Source: Bradyrhizobium erythrophlei (GTDB lineage Bacteria; Pseudomonadota; Alphaproteobacteria; Rhizobiales; Xanthobacteraceae). From it: a stretch of DNA of 64,000 bases. The DNA lies in the NCBI RefSeq assembly GCF_900129505.1, contig NZ_LT670818.1:4373001-4437000 (forward strand), read 5' to 3'. The notes beneath the pieces were generated by a model. The model was not told the DNA's origin and did not search any database. It saw only the letters and a list, made by a program, of their open reading frames with translations. Both the position numbers and the translations under genes were made by a program. Below are positions 26,870-35,782 of the stretch, in pieces (positions within the stretch are counted from its first letter, which is position 1; the number at the start of each line of letters is the position of its first letter).

Positions 26870-27036
26870 CGCTTCCTCCCTGGGTTTTTGCCTAGAGGGT
26901 CGCTGACGCTCCTTGGAACATGGATCCACGGGACGTCTTCCGCCCTCTCTTGGATTAATTCTCCCGGCACCGTGTCACGGTATGTGTAACGTTATCACGG
27001 GCTCTGAGTCTAAAGTGCGGCGAAGAGTGCCGCCTC

Positions 27037-27099
27037 AGTCTTCGCAACACCTGAGTCTTCGCAACACCTGAGTCTTCGCAACACCTAAGTCTTCGCAAC
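27037..27099. repeat. 17-bp tandem repeat, 3.7 copies, upstream of xoxF
   Basis: Unit AGTCTTCGCAACACCTG occurs at 27037, 27054 and 27071 (last base changed), and 12 bases of a fourth copy begin at 27088. There are no spacers, so this is not a CRISPR. It lies 168-230 bp upstream of the xoxF start codon. It may be a set of protein-binding sites or simply replication slippage; copy number could vary between strains. Confidence 0.85.
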
Positions 27100-27233
27100 G
27101 ACGGGTCCCCGTTCGCCGTTGCTCATGAAGTTCGAAGCAAAAAAAGCTTATGTAAGTCTTTGGATAGAAGCAAGTTTGATTTGCGATCTCTTGCAGCGCA
27201 ACGTAACCGAGAACAGATGAATGGGCCCCGCAT

Positions 27234-27291
27234 GCACGAGAGGGAAACCGTACTTGCACGAGGGGGAAACGCGCTTGCACCAGAGGGAAAA
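27234..27291. promoter_or_regulatory. Three imperfect 21-22-bp direct repeats, putative activator sites for xoxF and the divergent gene
   Basis: Copies start at 27234, 27256 and 27277. Their shared core is GCAC-(G/C)-AG-N-GGGAAA, for example GCACGAGAGGGAAACC and GCACCAGAGGGAAAAA. The 21-22-bp period places them on one face of the helix, as for a tandemly bound dimeric regulator. They lie between divergent xoxF and the metallo-hydrolase gene. A similar GGGAAA pair with 22-bp spacing is found in front of the TonB receptor (34111). The regulator is unproven. Confidence 0.55.
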
Positions 27292-27298
27292 ATTTCTA

Positions 27299-27310
27299 TC
27301 GCTCGAGCGA
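27299..27310. promoter_or_regulatory. Perfect 12-bp palindrome TCGCTCGAGCGA
   Basis: This palindrome follows the three direct repeats and precedes the metallo-hydrolase gene by about 95 bp. It could be an operator, but a 12-bp GC-rich palindrome can occur by chance. Confidence 0.3.
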
Positions 27311-27404
27311 AAAAGTGAAAGGCGGGAAAGTGCCGATTTGTAGGAGCCCGCGGTCTCTCTCCGAGATTTGGCGCGCCCATTTTTCTGCGCTCGCGGAGTG
27401 GGCA

Positions 27405-28343
27405 ATGCGTTTCGTGGGCATCGTGCTCGCGACGCCTCTGGTTTTGATTCTGCATGGCGGCGAAGCCAGCGCGCAGCAACTGCCGACCCCGTTACCTGTT
27501 TCGGAACTGGCGCCTGGTGTCTACGTCCACATCGGCAACATCGATATGATGAACGAGGCCAACCAGGGCGACGCCGCCAATGTCGGCTTCGTTATCGGCG
27601 ACGAGGCGGTTGCGGTAATCGATACCGGCGGCAGTGCACGCGAAGGGGCGCGCCTGCTGGCCGCGATCCGCGCGGTGACGGCGAAACCGGTGCGCTATGT
27701 CGTCAACACGCATGTTCATCCCGATCACATCTTTGGCAATGCGGCCTTCGCAGCCGAGGGAACCGTCTTTGTCGGGCACCGGAATCTGCCGCGCGCGCTG
27801 GCGGCGCGGGGCGAGTTTTATCTGAAGTCATTTCGCCCGGTACTCGGCGATGCACTCATCGAGGGCGTGAGGATCGTGCCGCCCACGCTGCTCGTCGACG
27901 ACGAAATGCAGCTTGATCTCGGCCGGCGAATATTGACGCTGAAGGCGTGGCCACCCGGGCATACCGACAACGACCTGACGGTCCTCGACGTCTTGAGTTC
28001 CACGCTGTTCGCCGGCGATCTCCTGTTCGTTGAGCACATTCCGGTGCTCGACGGCAGCATTCGCGGCTTCCTCGCCGATCTCGATGCGCTGCAGCACACT
28101 TCCGTTCAGCGTGTCGTTCCCGGCCATGGCCCTGCGGTCAGTGACTGGCGAGCCGCCGTTAGCGAGGAACGGCGCTATTTCGAGGGCCTTGTCGGGGAAG
28201 TACGCGGCCTCGTTGCCCAGGGGGTGCCCCTCACCAGCGCGGCAAGAGAAGCCGGCCGAAGTGAACAGTCGCATTGGTTGCTGTTCGAGGAATACCGTTC
28301 GCGCAACGTCATTGCCGCGTTCGGGGAGCTTGAATGGGAATAA
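27405..28343 (+). CDS. Quinoprotein relay system zinc metallo-hydrolase (MBL fold)
   Basis: 312 aa with a signal peptide ([14 protein letters not shown], cleavage near ASA|QQ). The metallo-beta-lactamase metal motif H103-V-H-P-D-H108 is intact, with further His in PPGHTDND and VVPGHGPA. It matches the family of exported metallo-hydrolases found with PQQ dehydrogenases and SoxYZ-like carriers ('quinoprotein relay'). The biochemical reaction is not known; a thiol- or sulfur-linked hydrolysis is plausible given the partner. ATG 27405 has GGAGTGGGCA upstream. It is transcribed divergently from xoxF. Confidence 0.87.
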   Translation: MRFVGIVLATPLVLILHGGEASAQQLPTPLPVSELAPGVYVHIGNIDMMNEANQGDAANVGFVIGDEAVAVIDTGGSAREGARLLAAIRAVTAKPVRYVVNTHVHPDHIFGNAAFAAEGTVFVGHRNLPRALAARGEFYLKSFRPVLGDALIEGVRIVPPTLLVDDEMQLDLGRRILTLKAWPPGHTDNDLTVLDVLSSTLFAGDLLFVEHIPVLDGSIRGFLADLDALQHTSVQRVVPGHGPAVSDWRAAVSEERRYFEGLVGEVRGLVAQGVPLTSAAREAGRSEQSHWLLFEEYRSRNVIAAFGELEWE

Positions 28344-28439
28344 CGCTACTGTTTTCCCTTGTCATGCGAGCGCGGCTTGCCGCTTGCTGGGGGAGTGTTA
28401 TAGGTTCGTGCTGCTTCATTATGGAAATGGAACTCGACG

Positions 28440-29279
28440 ATGTCGATTTTCTCCAGAGTGATCGTCCCGGCCTTGGTCGCCGTGCTGTATGTTGCGGCGC
28501 CGCCGGCCGCGCATGCCCAGGCTGCGAGTGCCGCCGGCCAGGATCAGCCTTCGGAAGAAACCTGGAACAGCATCAAGGGCGATATCTTCAAGAATCGTCC
28601 CATTCTCGATGGCGCCGGCCTGGTCATTCTCGACGCGCCCCGGCGAGCGGAGGATTCCGCGATCGTGCCGATCGGCATGCGCGTCGATTTTGCCGCCGAC
28701 GACAAGCGCATGCTCAAGTCCCTGACGCTTGTGATCGACGAGAACCCCGCGCCTGTCGCCGGAGCGTTTACGTTCGGTCCACGCTCCGGCGTGACGTCAA
28801 TCTCGACGCGCGTTCGGGTCAATAGCTATTCCTATGTACGGCTGGTCGCCGAACTCAGCGACGGCCAGCTCTACGGCGTCAAGGCTTTCGTGAAGGCGTC
28901 CGGCGGATGCTCCGCGCCGGCGTCCTCGAACGCCGATGCCACCCGATCAATGTTAGGGCAGATGAAATTCCGCACTTTCCGGAACGAGTCCGCCGCGCTG
29001 CCGGAGGGCCAGCTCATGCTGCGCCATCCGCAGAATTCGGGCCTCCAGATGGACCAGCTGACGCGGCTCTATATACCGCCCTTCTTCATCGAGAACCTGA
29101 AGATCTGGCAGGGCGACGATCTAGTGCTGGCGATGGATGGCGGGATCGCGATCTCGGAAGATCCGAATATTCGTTTCAACTATCGGCCCAACGGCGCCGC
29201 CAAGTTTCGGGTCGAAGCCGTCGATACCGGCCAGGAAATGTTCCGGGACGAATGGTCGATCGAAAAAACGATGCTGTAG
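28440..29279 (+). CDS. Quinoprotein-associated SoxYZ-like carrier protein
   Basis: 279 aa, exported (cleavage near AHAQA). The N-terminal half resembles SoxY and ends in GGCSAP (C157), which corresponds to the substrate-carrying Cys near the SoxY C-terminus. The C-terminal half (about 175-279) is SoxZ-like. This SoxY-SoxZ fusion is a known companion of PQQ dehydrogenases and of the metallo-hydrolase encoded just upstream. Function is unproven; it may carry a thiol-bound intermediate or metal. No strong ribosome-binding site is present at the ATG. Confidence 0.88.
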   Translation: MSIFSRVIVPALVAVLYVAAPPAAHAQAASAAGQDQPSEETWNSIKGDIFKNRPILDGAGLVILDAPRRAEDSAIVPIGMRVDFAADDKRMLKSLTLVIDENPAPVAGAFTFGPRSGVTSISTRVRVNSYSYVRLVAELSDGQLYGVKAFVKASGGCSAPASSNADATRSMLGQMKFRTFRNESAALPEGQLMLRHPQNSGLQMDQLTRLYIPPFFIENLKIWQGDDLVLAMDGGIAISEDPNIRFNYRPNGAAKFRVEAVDTGQEMFRDEWSIEKTML

Positions 29280-29303
29280 CGGCTTAGGCGCGGCGAATTC
29301 CGT

Positions 29304-29666
29304 TCAGAAGCAGCGAATCTCCGCTTCCGCCTGGGCCCGGCGGAAATCCTGCAACGCCAGCTTGGCCTGCTCGGTCGTTCGAAATTCGGACCCGACCGGC
29401 CCCGTGACCTGCGACATCGAGAGAATTGTCTCGGTGGTCACGTAATGGTCGTAAGGGATGATCGACGCAATCACGTCGATCGAGCAGGAACACTTCTGCA
29501 GGAGTTCCTGCGTTTCGCCGTTGGCTTTCATGCAGGCGAAGACATACTCCGCGCGCGCCGATGTCGGATAGTCATTGAGGTCCTCGGCCATCGCGTTCGA
29601 CATCGCGGCCACAATTGCGGCGGCAAGCAGGCCGCTTGATCGGAGCAGGCTGGACAACCGAACCAT
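29304..29666 (-). CDS. Small exported Cys-containing hypothetical protein
   Basis: 120 aa with a signal peptide (LLAAAIVAAMSNAMA|EDLND). The mature part contains four Cys (FACMKANG, KCSCSID and the C-terminal RCF) and is mostly helical. I believe related proteins occur in quinoprotein clusters, but no function is assigned. The start is ATG 29666 with GAAGGGCG eight bases upstream; TTG at 29672 is less likely. It converges with the SoxYZ-like gene. Confidence 0.75.
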   Translation of the reverse strand: MVRLSSLLRSSGLLAAAIVAAMSNAMAEDLNDYPTSARAEYVFACMKANGETQELLQKCSCSIDVIASIIPYDHYVTTETILSMSQVTGPVGSEFRTTEQAKLALQDFRRAQAEAEIRCF

Positions 29667-29979
29667 CGTCAACGCCCTTCGTCACTCGCCGTCCGCCGTT
29701 GATGTATCCGGTGGAATGCCGGAAGTTCGGTGCGCTGCAACACAAACATCAAACGGATCTGCCCGCCCAAATAATTTGTCAGGATCGCCAAAGCGGGTCA
29801 AGCTTGGGTCGGCGAACTTGCCGCAGGCAATGCGGTAGGTTACATCGCCGGCTTCGAACCCCAGAGGTCTGCGTGTCCAGCGTGACATATTTCATCGGCG
29901 GTCGACGGCACGGCGCTCGAGGTTCCGAAATTTCTGCTTGCCGGTCTTTCGGATCGGCGCGGACCTTTCGGGAATGCTG

Positions 29980-30756
29980 ATGCCGGCTTCCGCGTTCGCT
30001 CAAACCCCCGCGCTTGAGATCGACCACGTCAGCCATCGTTACGGCACGCGGGTAGCGCTGAACGATGTCAGCCTGACCGTCGGGCAGTCGTCCTTTACCG
30101 TGCTGTTGGGATTGAACGGCGCCGGGAAGTCGACGCTGTTTTCGCTGATCACACGTCTCTATGCGATACGGTCGGGTCAAATCCGCATCTTCGGGCACGA
30201 TGTGGCGCGCGAGCCGGGCGCGGCCTTGAGCAAGCTCGGCGTCGTGTTCCAGTCCCGCGCGCTCGACATCGACATTTCGGTGCGGCAGAACCTGATGTAT
30301 CATGCTGCGCTGCACGGCATCGCCTCGAGCCGGGCCAAGGAATTGATTGCGCAGGTCCTGGACCGCGTGGCAATGGCCGATCGCAGCCTGGAACGGGTCG
30401 GAAATCTCTCGATCGGGCAGATGCGCCGCATCGAGATTGCCCGCGCGCTGCTGCACCAGCCCCGCCTGCTGTTGCTGGACGAGCCGACGGTCGGCCTCGA
30501 TATCAAGGCGCGCGCGGACATTCTCGATCATGTTCGCGGGCTGTCGAAGGAGGAGGGCATCGGCGTGTTGTGGGCGACGCATCTGATCGACGAGGCCGGT
30601 GCCGGCGATGATGTCGTGGTCCTGCATAAGGGCAAGGTTCTCGCCCATGGCGCGCTCGGCGACGTCGTCGCGGGATGCGGTGGTGTTGACCTGCGCGATA
30701 CGTTCAACCGGCTGACAGGGACTGCGGACCGGAACGAACTGGAGACCGCCAGATGA
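29980..30756 (+). CDS. ABC-2 type exporter ATPase, PQQ alcohol dehydrogenase system (LutE-like)
   Basis: 258 aa from ATG 29980 (CGGGA six bases upstream). Walker A GLNGAGKST, signature NLSIGQMRRIE, Walker B LLLLDEPTVGLD and switch ATHL are intact. It is of the drug-export/NodI-like class found with PQQ-dependent alcohol dehydrogenases. In Methylorubrum the corresponding lut genes are linked to lanthanide handling. It overlaps the permease gene by four bases. The transported compound is unknown. Confidence 0.87.
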   Translation: MPASAFAQTPALEIDHVSHRYGTRVALNDVSLTVGQSSFTVLLGLNGAGKSTLFSLITRLYAIRSGQIRIFGHDVAREPGAALSKLGVVFQSRALDIDISVRQNLMYHAALHGIASSRAKELIAQVLDRVAMADRSLERVGNLSIGQMRRIEIARALLHQPRLLLLDEPTVGLDIKARADILDHVRGLSKEEGIGVLWATHLIDEAGAGDDVVVLHKGKVLAHGALGDVVAGCGGVDLRDTFNRLTGTADRNELETAR

Positions 30757-31598
30757 CCGCCATCGCAGACACCATCGACAGGCACAGTTTTTCGCCGGCG
30801 CAATATTTCATCTGCCTCAAGGGCATCGTCTGGCGTGAGGCGCTGCGCTTCATCCACCAGCGCGAACGCTTCGTTTCCGCGCTGGTGCGCCCCCTGGTGT
30901 GGCTCTTCATTTTTGCCGCCGGATTTCGCCAGGTGCTCGGCGTCTCGATCATCCCGCCCTACGAGACCTATGTACTCTACGAGGTGTACATCACGCCCGG
31001 GCTGATCGCGATGATCCAGCTATTCAACGGCATGCAATCGTCGCTGACCATGGTCTATGACCGCGAGACCGGTGGAATGCGCACGCTGCTGGTCAGCCCG
31101 TTCCCGCGCTGGTGGCTGCTCGCCTCGAAGCTGCTGGCGGGTACGCTGGTCTCGGTGCTGCAAGCCTATGCCTTCCTGCTGATCGCCTGGTTCTGGGAGA
31201 TCGAGGCGCCGCCGCTCGGCTATCTGGCGCTGCTGCCGGCGTTGCTGCTCAGTGGGTTCATGCTTGGCGCGCTGGGAATGCTGATTTCGTCGCTGATCAA
31301 GCAGCTTGAGAATTTCGCCGGCGTCATGAATTTTGTTATTTTCCCGATGTTCTTTGCATCCTCGGCGCTCTACCCGCTCTGGCGCGTCAAGGAATCGAGT
31401 CCGCTGCTGTACTATATCTGTGAAGCCAATCCCTTCACGCATGCGACGGAACTGATCCGCTTTGCGCTTTACGAGCAGGTCGCATGGGTCTCCCTGGCCG
31501 TCGTTCTCGGTTGCGCTGTCGTGTTTCTGTTCGGTGCGATCCTCGCCTACGATCCCTCGCGCGGCTTTCTGGCCCGCCGCAATAATCCGGGCGGTTGA
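30753..31598 (+). CDS. ABC-2 type permease, PQQ alcohol dehydrogenase system (LutF-like)
   Basis: 281 aa with six hydrophobic segments from about residue 45 and the ABC-2 family loop YDRETGGMRTLLVSPFPRWW. It pairs with the ATPase encoded just upstream (ATGA overlap). A dedicated binding protein of the same system lies far downstream, at 45186. Exporter-type architecture together with a periplasmic binding protein is unusual but is the known make-up of this quinoprotein-associated group. Confidence 0.87.
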   Translation: MTAIADTIDRHSFSPAQYFICLKGIVWREALRFIHQRERFVSALVRPLVWLFIFAAGFRQVLGVSIIPPYETYVLYEVYITPGLIAMIQLFNGMQSSLTMVYDRETGGMRTLLVSPFPRWWLLASKLLAGTLVSVLQAYAFLLIAWFWEIEAPPLGYLALLPALLLSGFMLGALGMLISSLIKQLENFAGVMNFVIFPMFFASSALYPLWRVKESSPLLYYICEANPFTHATELIRFALYEQVAWVSLAVVLGCAVVFLFGAILAYDPSRGFLARRNNPGG

Positions 31599-31618
31599 AC
31601 CGAGACGTTTTCAAAGCT

Positions 31619-34045
31619 TCAGAAGGTAGCCCTCAGGCCGGCATAAAAGGCGCGGGGGCGTGCCGGGCTGACCGAACGTGCGTCCGTGAACGGCGCGCCG
31701 CCATTGGCGAAATTCGGAACGGCGTCGGTATTGAAGAACGTTCCGTAGGTCGCGTATCGGTTATCGAAAATGTTGTCCGCCCGCGCATAGATCTGGAACG
31801 TTTTGTCGATCTGATACGAGGCATGCAGGTTGAAGACCGCATAAGAAGGTAGTCGCTGCGCCTGGTTGGATTCGTCGCCGACGAAGTACTGGCTGTCGAC
31901 GAACAGCGCATCGCCCCCGAGCTTGAATGCGTCGGTGACGGAATAATCGAAGCCGGCCTTGATCCGGTTGCGCGGAATGGCCGGAATGCGGTTGCCCGGG
32001 AGAATCTGGACGTTGCCATTGGCGTCGGCGAAGGGGCTGTTGGAGCCAACCTGCAGCGTGTCGAGGAATCGCGCGTCCACCAGCGCATAGCTGGCGTAGA
32101 CCTGCAGCGTGCTCGACTTCAGATTAACTTCGGCTTCGATGCCCTGGCGGCGGGTCCGGCCGACGTTCTGGAAATAGCCGAAGCCCTGCAGGACCGGGCT
32201 GGGAATGGCGAGGATGTCGTCGGAATTATCCGAGCGGAACGCGCCGAGCTTCCAGCCCAGCGTGCCGATGTTGAGATCCCTGGTGCCGCGGAGGCCGGCT
32301 TCCACGGTGCGGGACACCACTTGTTTCAACGGCGGGTCGGAAACCAGGAAGGCCGCGACAATGCAGGGATGCGCGGGATCGGCGCATCCCAGTTCAAGCG
32401 GGGTGGGCGCGCGGTTGGCTTCGGAATAACCGGCATAGGCCGTTAGTCCCTGGGTGATCTTGTAGGTGCCGCCGATGATCGGATTAAAGCGGGTGTAGGT
32501 ATCGCTGCCGTTGAGCGAGGTGCCGATCTGGTCTTGCAGGCTGATGTTAGCGACGTTGAAGCGGCCGCCGCCGGTGAGTGCGAACGCATTCGTGACGTCG
32601 AACGTATCGAGCGCATAAAGCCCGGTATACTGATTGGTGGTACGAAGATCGACCGGGCCGATCGAGACGGGATCGCCGGATTGGCCGAGAAAAATGCCGG
32701 AACCGCTGACGACAAAATTCGAGCCGATGGTGCCGAGCTCGGCGCTGGCCGTGAAGCGGGTGACACTGGAGTCGAAGCTGGCTCCGACCACAAAATGATT
32801 GTTGTGGCCGAACAACTGATCGATATTGGTTGCCTGCAACGACACGCCGGTGGTGGTCGAGTGGGTCGTGGTGCGGTCGCTTTCGCCCAGCACCGCTGTG
32901 GGATCGAAGGGATTGGCGAGCTGGGCACCGTTGAGGCCGTTGGCCGGCGTGCTGCCGTTACCGAAACAAAGCAGCGTATTGTCGGCAGCGCAGGGCTGGG
33001 TGCCGGTCGGGTTGGCGTCCAGCATGTTTTGATCGAAAATCCGCACATGCGCTGAGCCGTCGATCGTCCAGGTCGGCGTGACCTCGACCTTTCCCGTCAG
33101 ATTGACGTAGCCGACGCGGTTTTCGGTCGTTTGCGGCGTGGTGTAGGTTGCCCCCCAATATTGCTGGAGCAATTCGACAGGTACGGTCGCGCTCGCGCCG
33201 AAATGGTTGTCGGCCGCGCCCATGTTGAGATGGAACTCGCTGGTATCGTTCCTATAACCGACGTCGCCGTAGAAGCGGCGAACGTCCGATGCTGAAAAAT
33301 TGCGAAATCCGTCGTCGTGCAATCCCTCGAGTGCACCGTAGACGGCAAAATTATCGACCTGCTTGCCCCACTGCGCCGAGCTCTGGACCCGCCCGAACGA
33401 GCCGCCCATCGTATCGATTTCGGCGCCGTGATAGCTGAATCCGTCCTTCATCTGCACGTTGACGGCGCCGCCCAGCGCATTGAGGCCGAAGGCGGGATTG
33501 TTGGTCACCACGGTGACCGATTTTATCGCGGTGGTCGGAATCAGGTCCCAGTTGACGGTATCGCCGAACGCTTCGTTGACGCGCACGCCGTTCTGGTAGA
33601 CCGCAAGCCCCTGGGGCGTGCCGGCCACGGGGGAGGCGACGAAACCGCGAAATTGCACATTGGGCTGGAATGGGTTGCCGGTGACATCATTGACCAAGAT
33701 ACCCGGCACGTATTTTTGCAGCGCATCGCTGATGTTCAGCGACCCGGTTCGCTTGATCTGAGCGGCGTCGACGACATTGACGCTCGCCGGGATTTTATCG
33801 GGGTTTATGCCCGCGCCGGAAATGGGCGTGGTCGGATAGACCACGAGCCGGGGCAGGCTCCGTGCGGTGCGCGTCGCATTCTGGGTTCGGCCGGGTTTGC
33901 TGCCGGGCTTCGTGCCGGTCACGACGATGGCCGGCAACCTCTCGGCGGTGGCGGGCTCTTCCTGGGCCCGAGCACAATCATTCCCGCAAAACAGGCACAG
34001 CAAAACCCACGCCAAAAGCAGGAAGCGAGCGCCCATCCGTCCCAT
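31619..34045 (-). CDS. TonB-dependent outer-membrane receptor, likely for a lanthanide complex
   Basis: 808 aa: signal peptide (ARFLLLAWVLLCLFC..ARA), a TonB-box-like segment (PAIVVTGTKPG), a plug domain (about residues 70-190, with GVRVNEAFGDTVNWDLIP) and a 22-strand-type barrel ending in ...FYAGLRATF with a terminal Phe. Its location inside a xox cluster, beside LutE/LutF-like genes and a lanmodulin, makes it a candidate LutH-type receptor for lanthanides bound to an organic chelator. A role for PQQ or iron cannot be excluded. The start could be ATG 34045 or 34036. It is preceded by paired GGGAAA repeats. Confidence 0.88.
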   Translation of the reverse strand: MGRMGARFLLLAWVLLCLFCGNDCARAQEEPATAERLPAIVVTGTKPGSKPGRTQNATRTARSLPRLVVYPTTPISGAGINPDKIPASVNVVDAAQIKRTGSLNISDALQKYVPGILVNDVTGNPFQPNVQFRGFVASPVAGTPQGLAVYQNGVRVNEAFGDTVNWDLIPTTAIKSVTVVTNNPAFGLNALGGAVNVQMKDGFSYHGAEIDTMGGSFGRVQSSAQWGKQVDNFAVYGALEGLHDDGFRNFSASDVRRFYGDVGYRNDTSEFHLNMGAADNHFGASATVPVELLQQYWGATYTTPQTTENRVGYVNLTGKVEVTPTWTIDGSAHVRIFDQNMLDANPTGTQPCAADNTLLCFGNGSTPANGLNGAQLANPFDPTAVLGESDRTTTHSTTTGVSLQATNIDQLFGHNNHFVVGASFDSSVTRFTASAELGTIGSNFVVSGSGIFLGQSGDPVSIGPVDLRTTNQYTGLYALDTFDVTNAFALTGGGRFNVANISLQDQIGTSLNGSDTYTRFNPIIGGTYKITQGLTAYAGYSEANRAPTPLELGCADPAHPCIVAAFLVSDPPLKQVVSRTVEAGLRGTRDLNIGTLGWKLGAFRSDNSDDILAIPSPVLQGFGYFQNVGRTRRQGIEAEVNLKSSTLQVYASYALVDARFLDTLQVGSNSPFADANGNVQILPGNRIPAIPRNRIKAGFDYSVTDAFKLGGDALFVDSQYFVGDESNQAQRLPSYAVFNLHASYQIDKTFQIYARADNIFDNRYATYGTFFNTDAVPNFANGGAPFTDARSVSPARPRAFYAGLRATF

Positions 34046-34110
34046 CCCATTCGCCCCGGCTGTTCTGGTCGGCCGGTAAGGGGATGCTATGAGATCGATC
34101 GACGGTCGAC

Positions 34111-34142
34111 ATCGGGAAAGTTAGGTCGCGGAATCGGGAAAA
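34111..34142. promoter_or_regulatory. Paired ATCGGGAAA repeats upstream of the TonB receptor
   Basis: ATCGGGAAAG at 34111 and ATCGGGAAAA at 34133, exactly 22 bp apart, lie about 70-100 bp upstream of the receptor start. The GGGAAA core and two-turn spacing match the triple repeat upstream of xoxF, which suggests a shared activator. Confidence 0.45.
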
Positions 34143-34159
34143 AGTCCCGACAGCGTGAA

Positions 34160-35566
34160 CTAGGTAGGTTCAAGTGCGTGGGATTGCTGCATTCCGCAGG
34201 GAATCAGAGCCTCCACAGTGACACCATGGCTTGTCGATGCCACGGTCATCGAGCCGCCCAGCGCCAGCACCCGCTCGCGCATGCCGAGCATGCCGAACCC
34301 CTGCTTGTGATCGGCCGGCAGCCCGGCGCCGTTGTCGCGCACGCTCACCGTGATCGCCTCGGTCTCGCCGGCTCCCGTCCGCCGGGGTAGCGCGGGCTCG
34401 ACACGGATGTCGACGCGGGTCGCGCGGGCGTGCCGGAATACGTTGGTAAGAGCCTCTTGAATGACGCGATAGATCGTCAGTTCCGCCGTCTCGCCGCGCG
34501 CCCCGAGCGACGGCGAAATCGAGGTTTCGATCACGACATCGGGGTTGGCTTCTCGCCAAAGCCGCATCAACGCGGCAAGCGCATCGGCGAGCCCGAGTTC
34601 CGCCAGGCCGACGGGCTGCAGTCGCTCGAGGACGCGCCGATTGGATTGCTGCAGTGCGTTCACCTGGTCAGCCATGGCGCCGATGTGCTTGCCCAACGCG
34701 CCGAGATCGGGCTCGGTCGTGCCGGCCAGCCGCGTCAGCGAGGCGGCGTGCGCGCGCAGTGCAAACAGATAGGGGCCAAACTCATCGTGCAGGTCGCGCG
34801 CAATCTCCTTGCGCTCTGCATCCTGCAACGAGACCACGCGCTCTGCGAGCTGACGCTTGTCCTCGACCGTCGTCTCAAGAACGGAGGCGAGGTGGTTGAG
34901 TTTACGGCAGATCGCGGCCAGCTCGGGCGAGCCGCTGGGGCTGACCGGTGTATCATAGACGCCCGCCTCGATAGAGCTCATCGCATCCGCAAGCGAGGTG
35001 ATCGGCTCCAGCGCCCGGTTGACGACCGTCATCGTAATCAACAGCAGCGCCGCTGCGATCGCCGATCCGACTTCGATCTGGGTGACGATGCCGTCCCATA
35101 TCTCGGCTATTTCGTCGGTCGGGTGCGAGGTAATGACAAGCGATCCCAGGGATCGCCCATTCACGGCGATCGGTACCGCAACAGTCGTCTGCTCCGGGTG
35201 AATGAGAGCGAGAAACCACTCGGGCACCTGCGGCGGCTCGCCCCTTCCGCCTGATGCTGCGGACTCGACCGGCGTGCCGGCCTTGGCCGGATCGTACTCC
35301 CGGGTGATGCTGACATGGCGCAGTTGTTTCAGGCCCTCAACAATCCTGTCGAGCCTTGCCTCTGGATCGGATGCGTCATTGAGATCCGACACCAGGGGCT
35401 CGACGAAACCGCGCGCCAGCCTGACCACGCTCTGGTCTTCGGCCGCCACGCGCGGGGCAGCCTCCAGAAGCAGCCGTGCGATATTGATGACCAGCCCGAG
35501 CACCATCACCAGCGCCAATAGCGTATTCAGCCGTGCCCGCAAGGAGAGCTTCTGCCACATTCCCAT
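34160..35566 (-). CDS. Sensor histidine kinase, NarX/UhpB-type (HisKA_3)
   Basis: 468 aa. Membrane segments at about residues 14-34 and 163-183 flank a periplasmic sensor domain of about 130 residues. A HAMP-like linker follows, then the HisKA_3 dimerisation domain with phosphoacceptor H260 (IARDLHDEFGPYLF), and an HATPase domain with VIQEALTNVFRHA (N box), DNGAGLP and GFGMLGMRER. The partner is the LuxR-type regulator transcribed divergently from 35783. Comparable kinases control quinoprotein alcohol dehydrogenases; the stimulus (alcohol, aldehyde or lanthanide) is unknown. Confidence 0.92.
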   Translation of the reverse strand: MGMWQKLSLRARLNTLLALVMVLGLVINIARLLLEAAPRVAAEDQSVVRLARGFVEPLVSDLNDASDPEARLDRIVEGLKQLRHVSITREYDPAKAGTPVESAASGGRGEPPQVPEWFLALIHPEQTTVAVPIAVNGRSLGSLVITSHPTDEIAEIWDGIVTQIEVGSAIAAALLLITMTVVNRALEPITSLADAMSSIEAGVYDTPVSPSGSPELAAICRKLNHLASVLETTVEDKRQLAERVVSLQDAERKEIARDLHDEFGPYLFALRAHAASLTRLAGTTEPDLGALGKHIGAMADQVNALQQSNRRVLERLQPVGLAELGLADALAALMRLWREANPDVVIETSISPSLGARGETAELTIYRVIQEALTNVFRHARATRVDIRVEPALPRRTGAGETEAITVSVRDNGAGLPADHKQGFGMLGMRERVLALGGSMTVASTSHGVTVEALIPCGMQQSHALEPT

Positions 35567-35651
35567 GCCCGACTCCGGCCTCTGAATTGCTGCATGAACC
35601 GCTAAACGTTGACAGCCAAAAACGGCGGCTATCTAATTGAACCGTACCGCA

Positions 35652-35683
35652 CTTCCTCCGGAAGGGCATAGCGCGAAGCTATG
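35652..35683. promoter_or_regulatory. Inverted repeats between kinase and regulator genes
   Basis: CTTCC-TCC-GGAAG (35652-35664) and CATAGC-GCGAA-GCTATG (35667-35683) are perfect inverted repeats in the 216-bp divergent promoter region. The sequence ATAGCGCG recurs at 35693. They are candidate autoregulatory sites, or RNA hairpins in the regulator's leader. Confidence 0.35.
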
Positions 35684-35782
35684 GGAGACGAATAGCGCGG
35701 ATGTCGACATGGATGTGCTGCGCGGTTTGTATTGCGTTGCAAAAACTGTTTTTCGCGACTTGGCGATGGGGCCTTCCGATCG

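Noticed and set aside
27037..27099. Tandem repeats considered as a CRISPR array
   Set aside because: The 17-bp units abut with no spacers, and there are no cas genes; the same holds for the 16-bp array at 43187.
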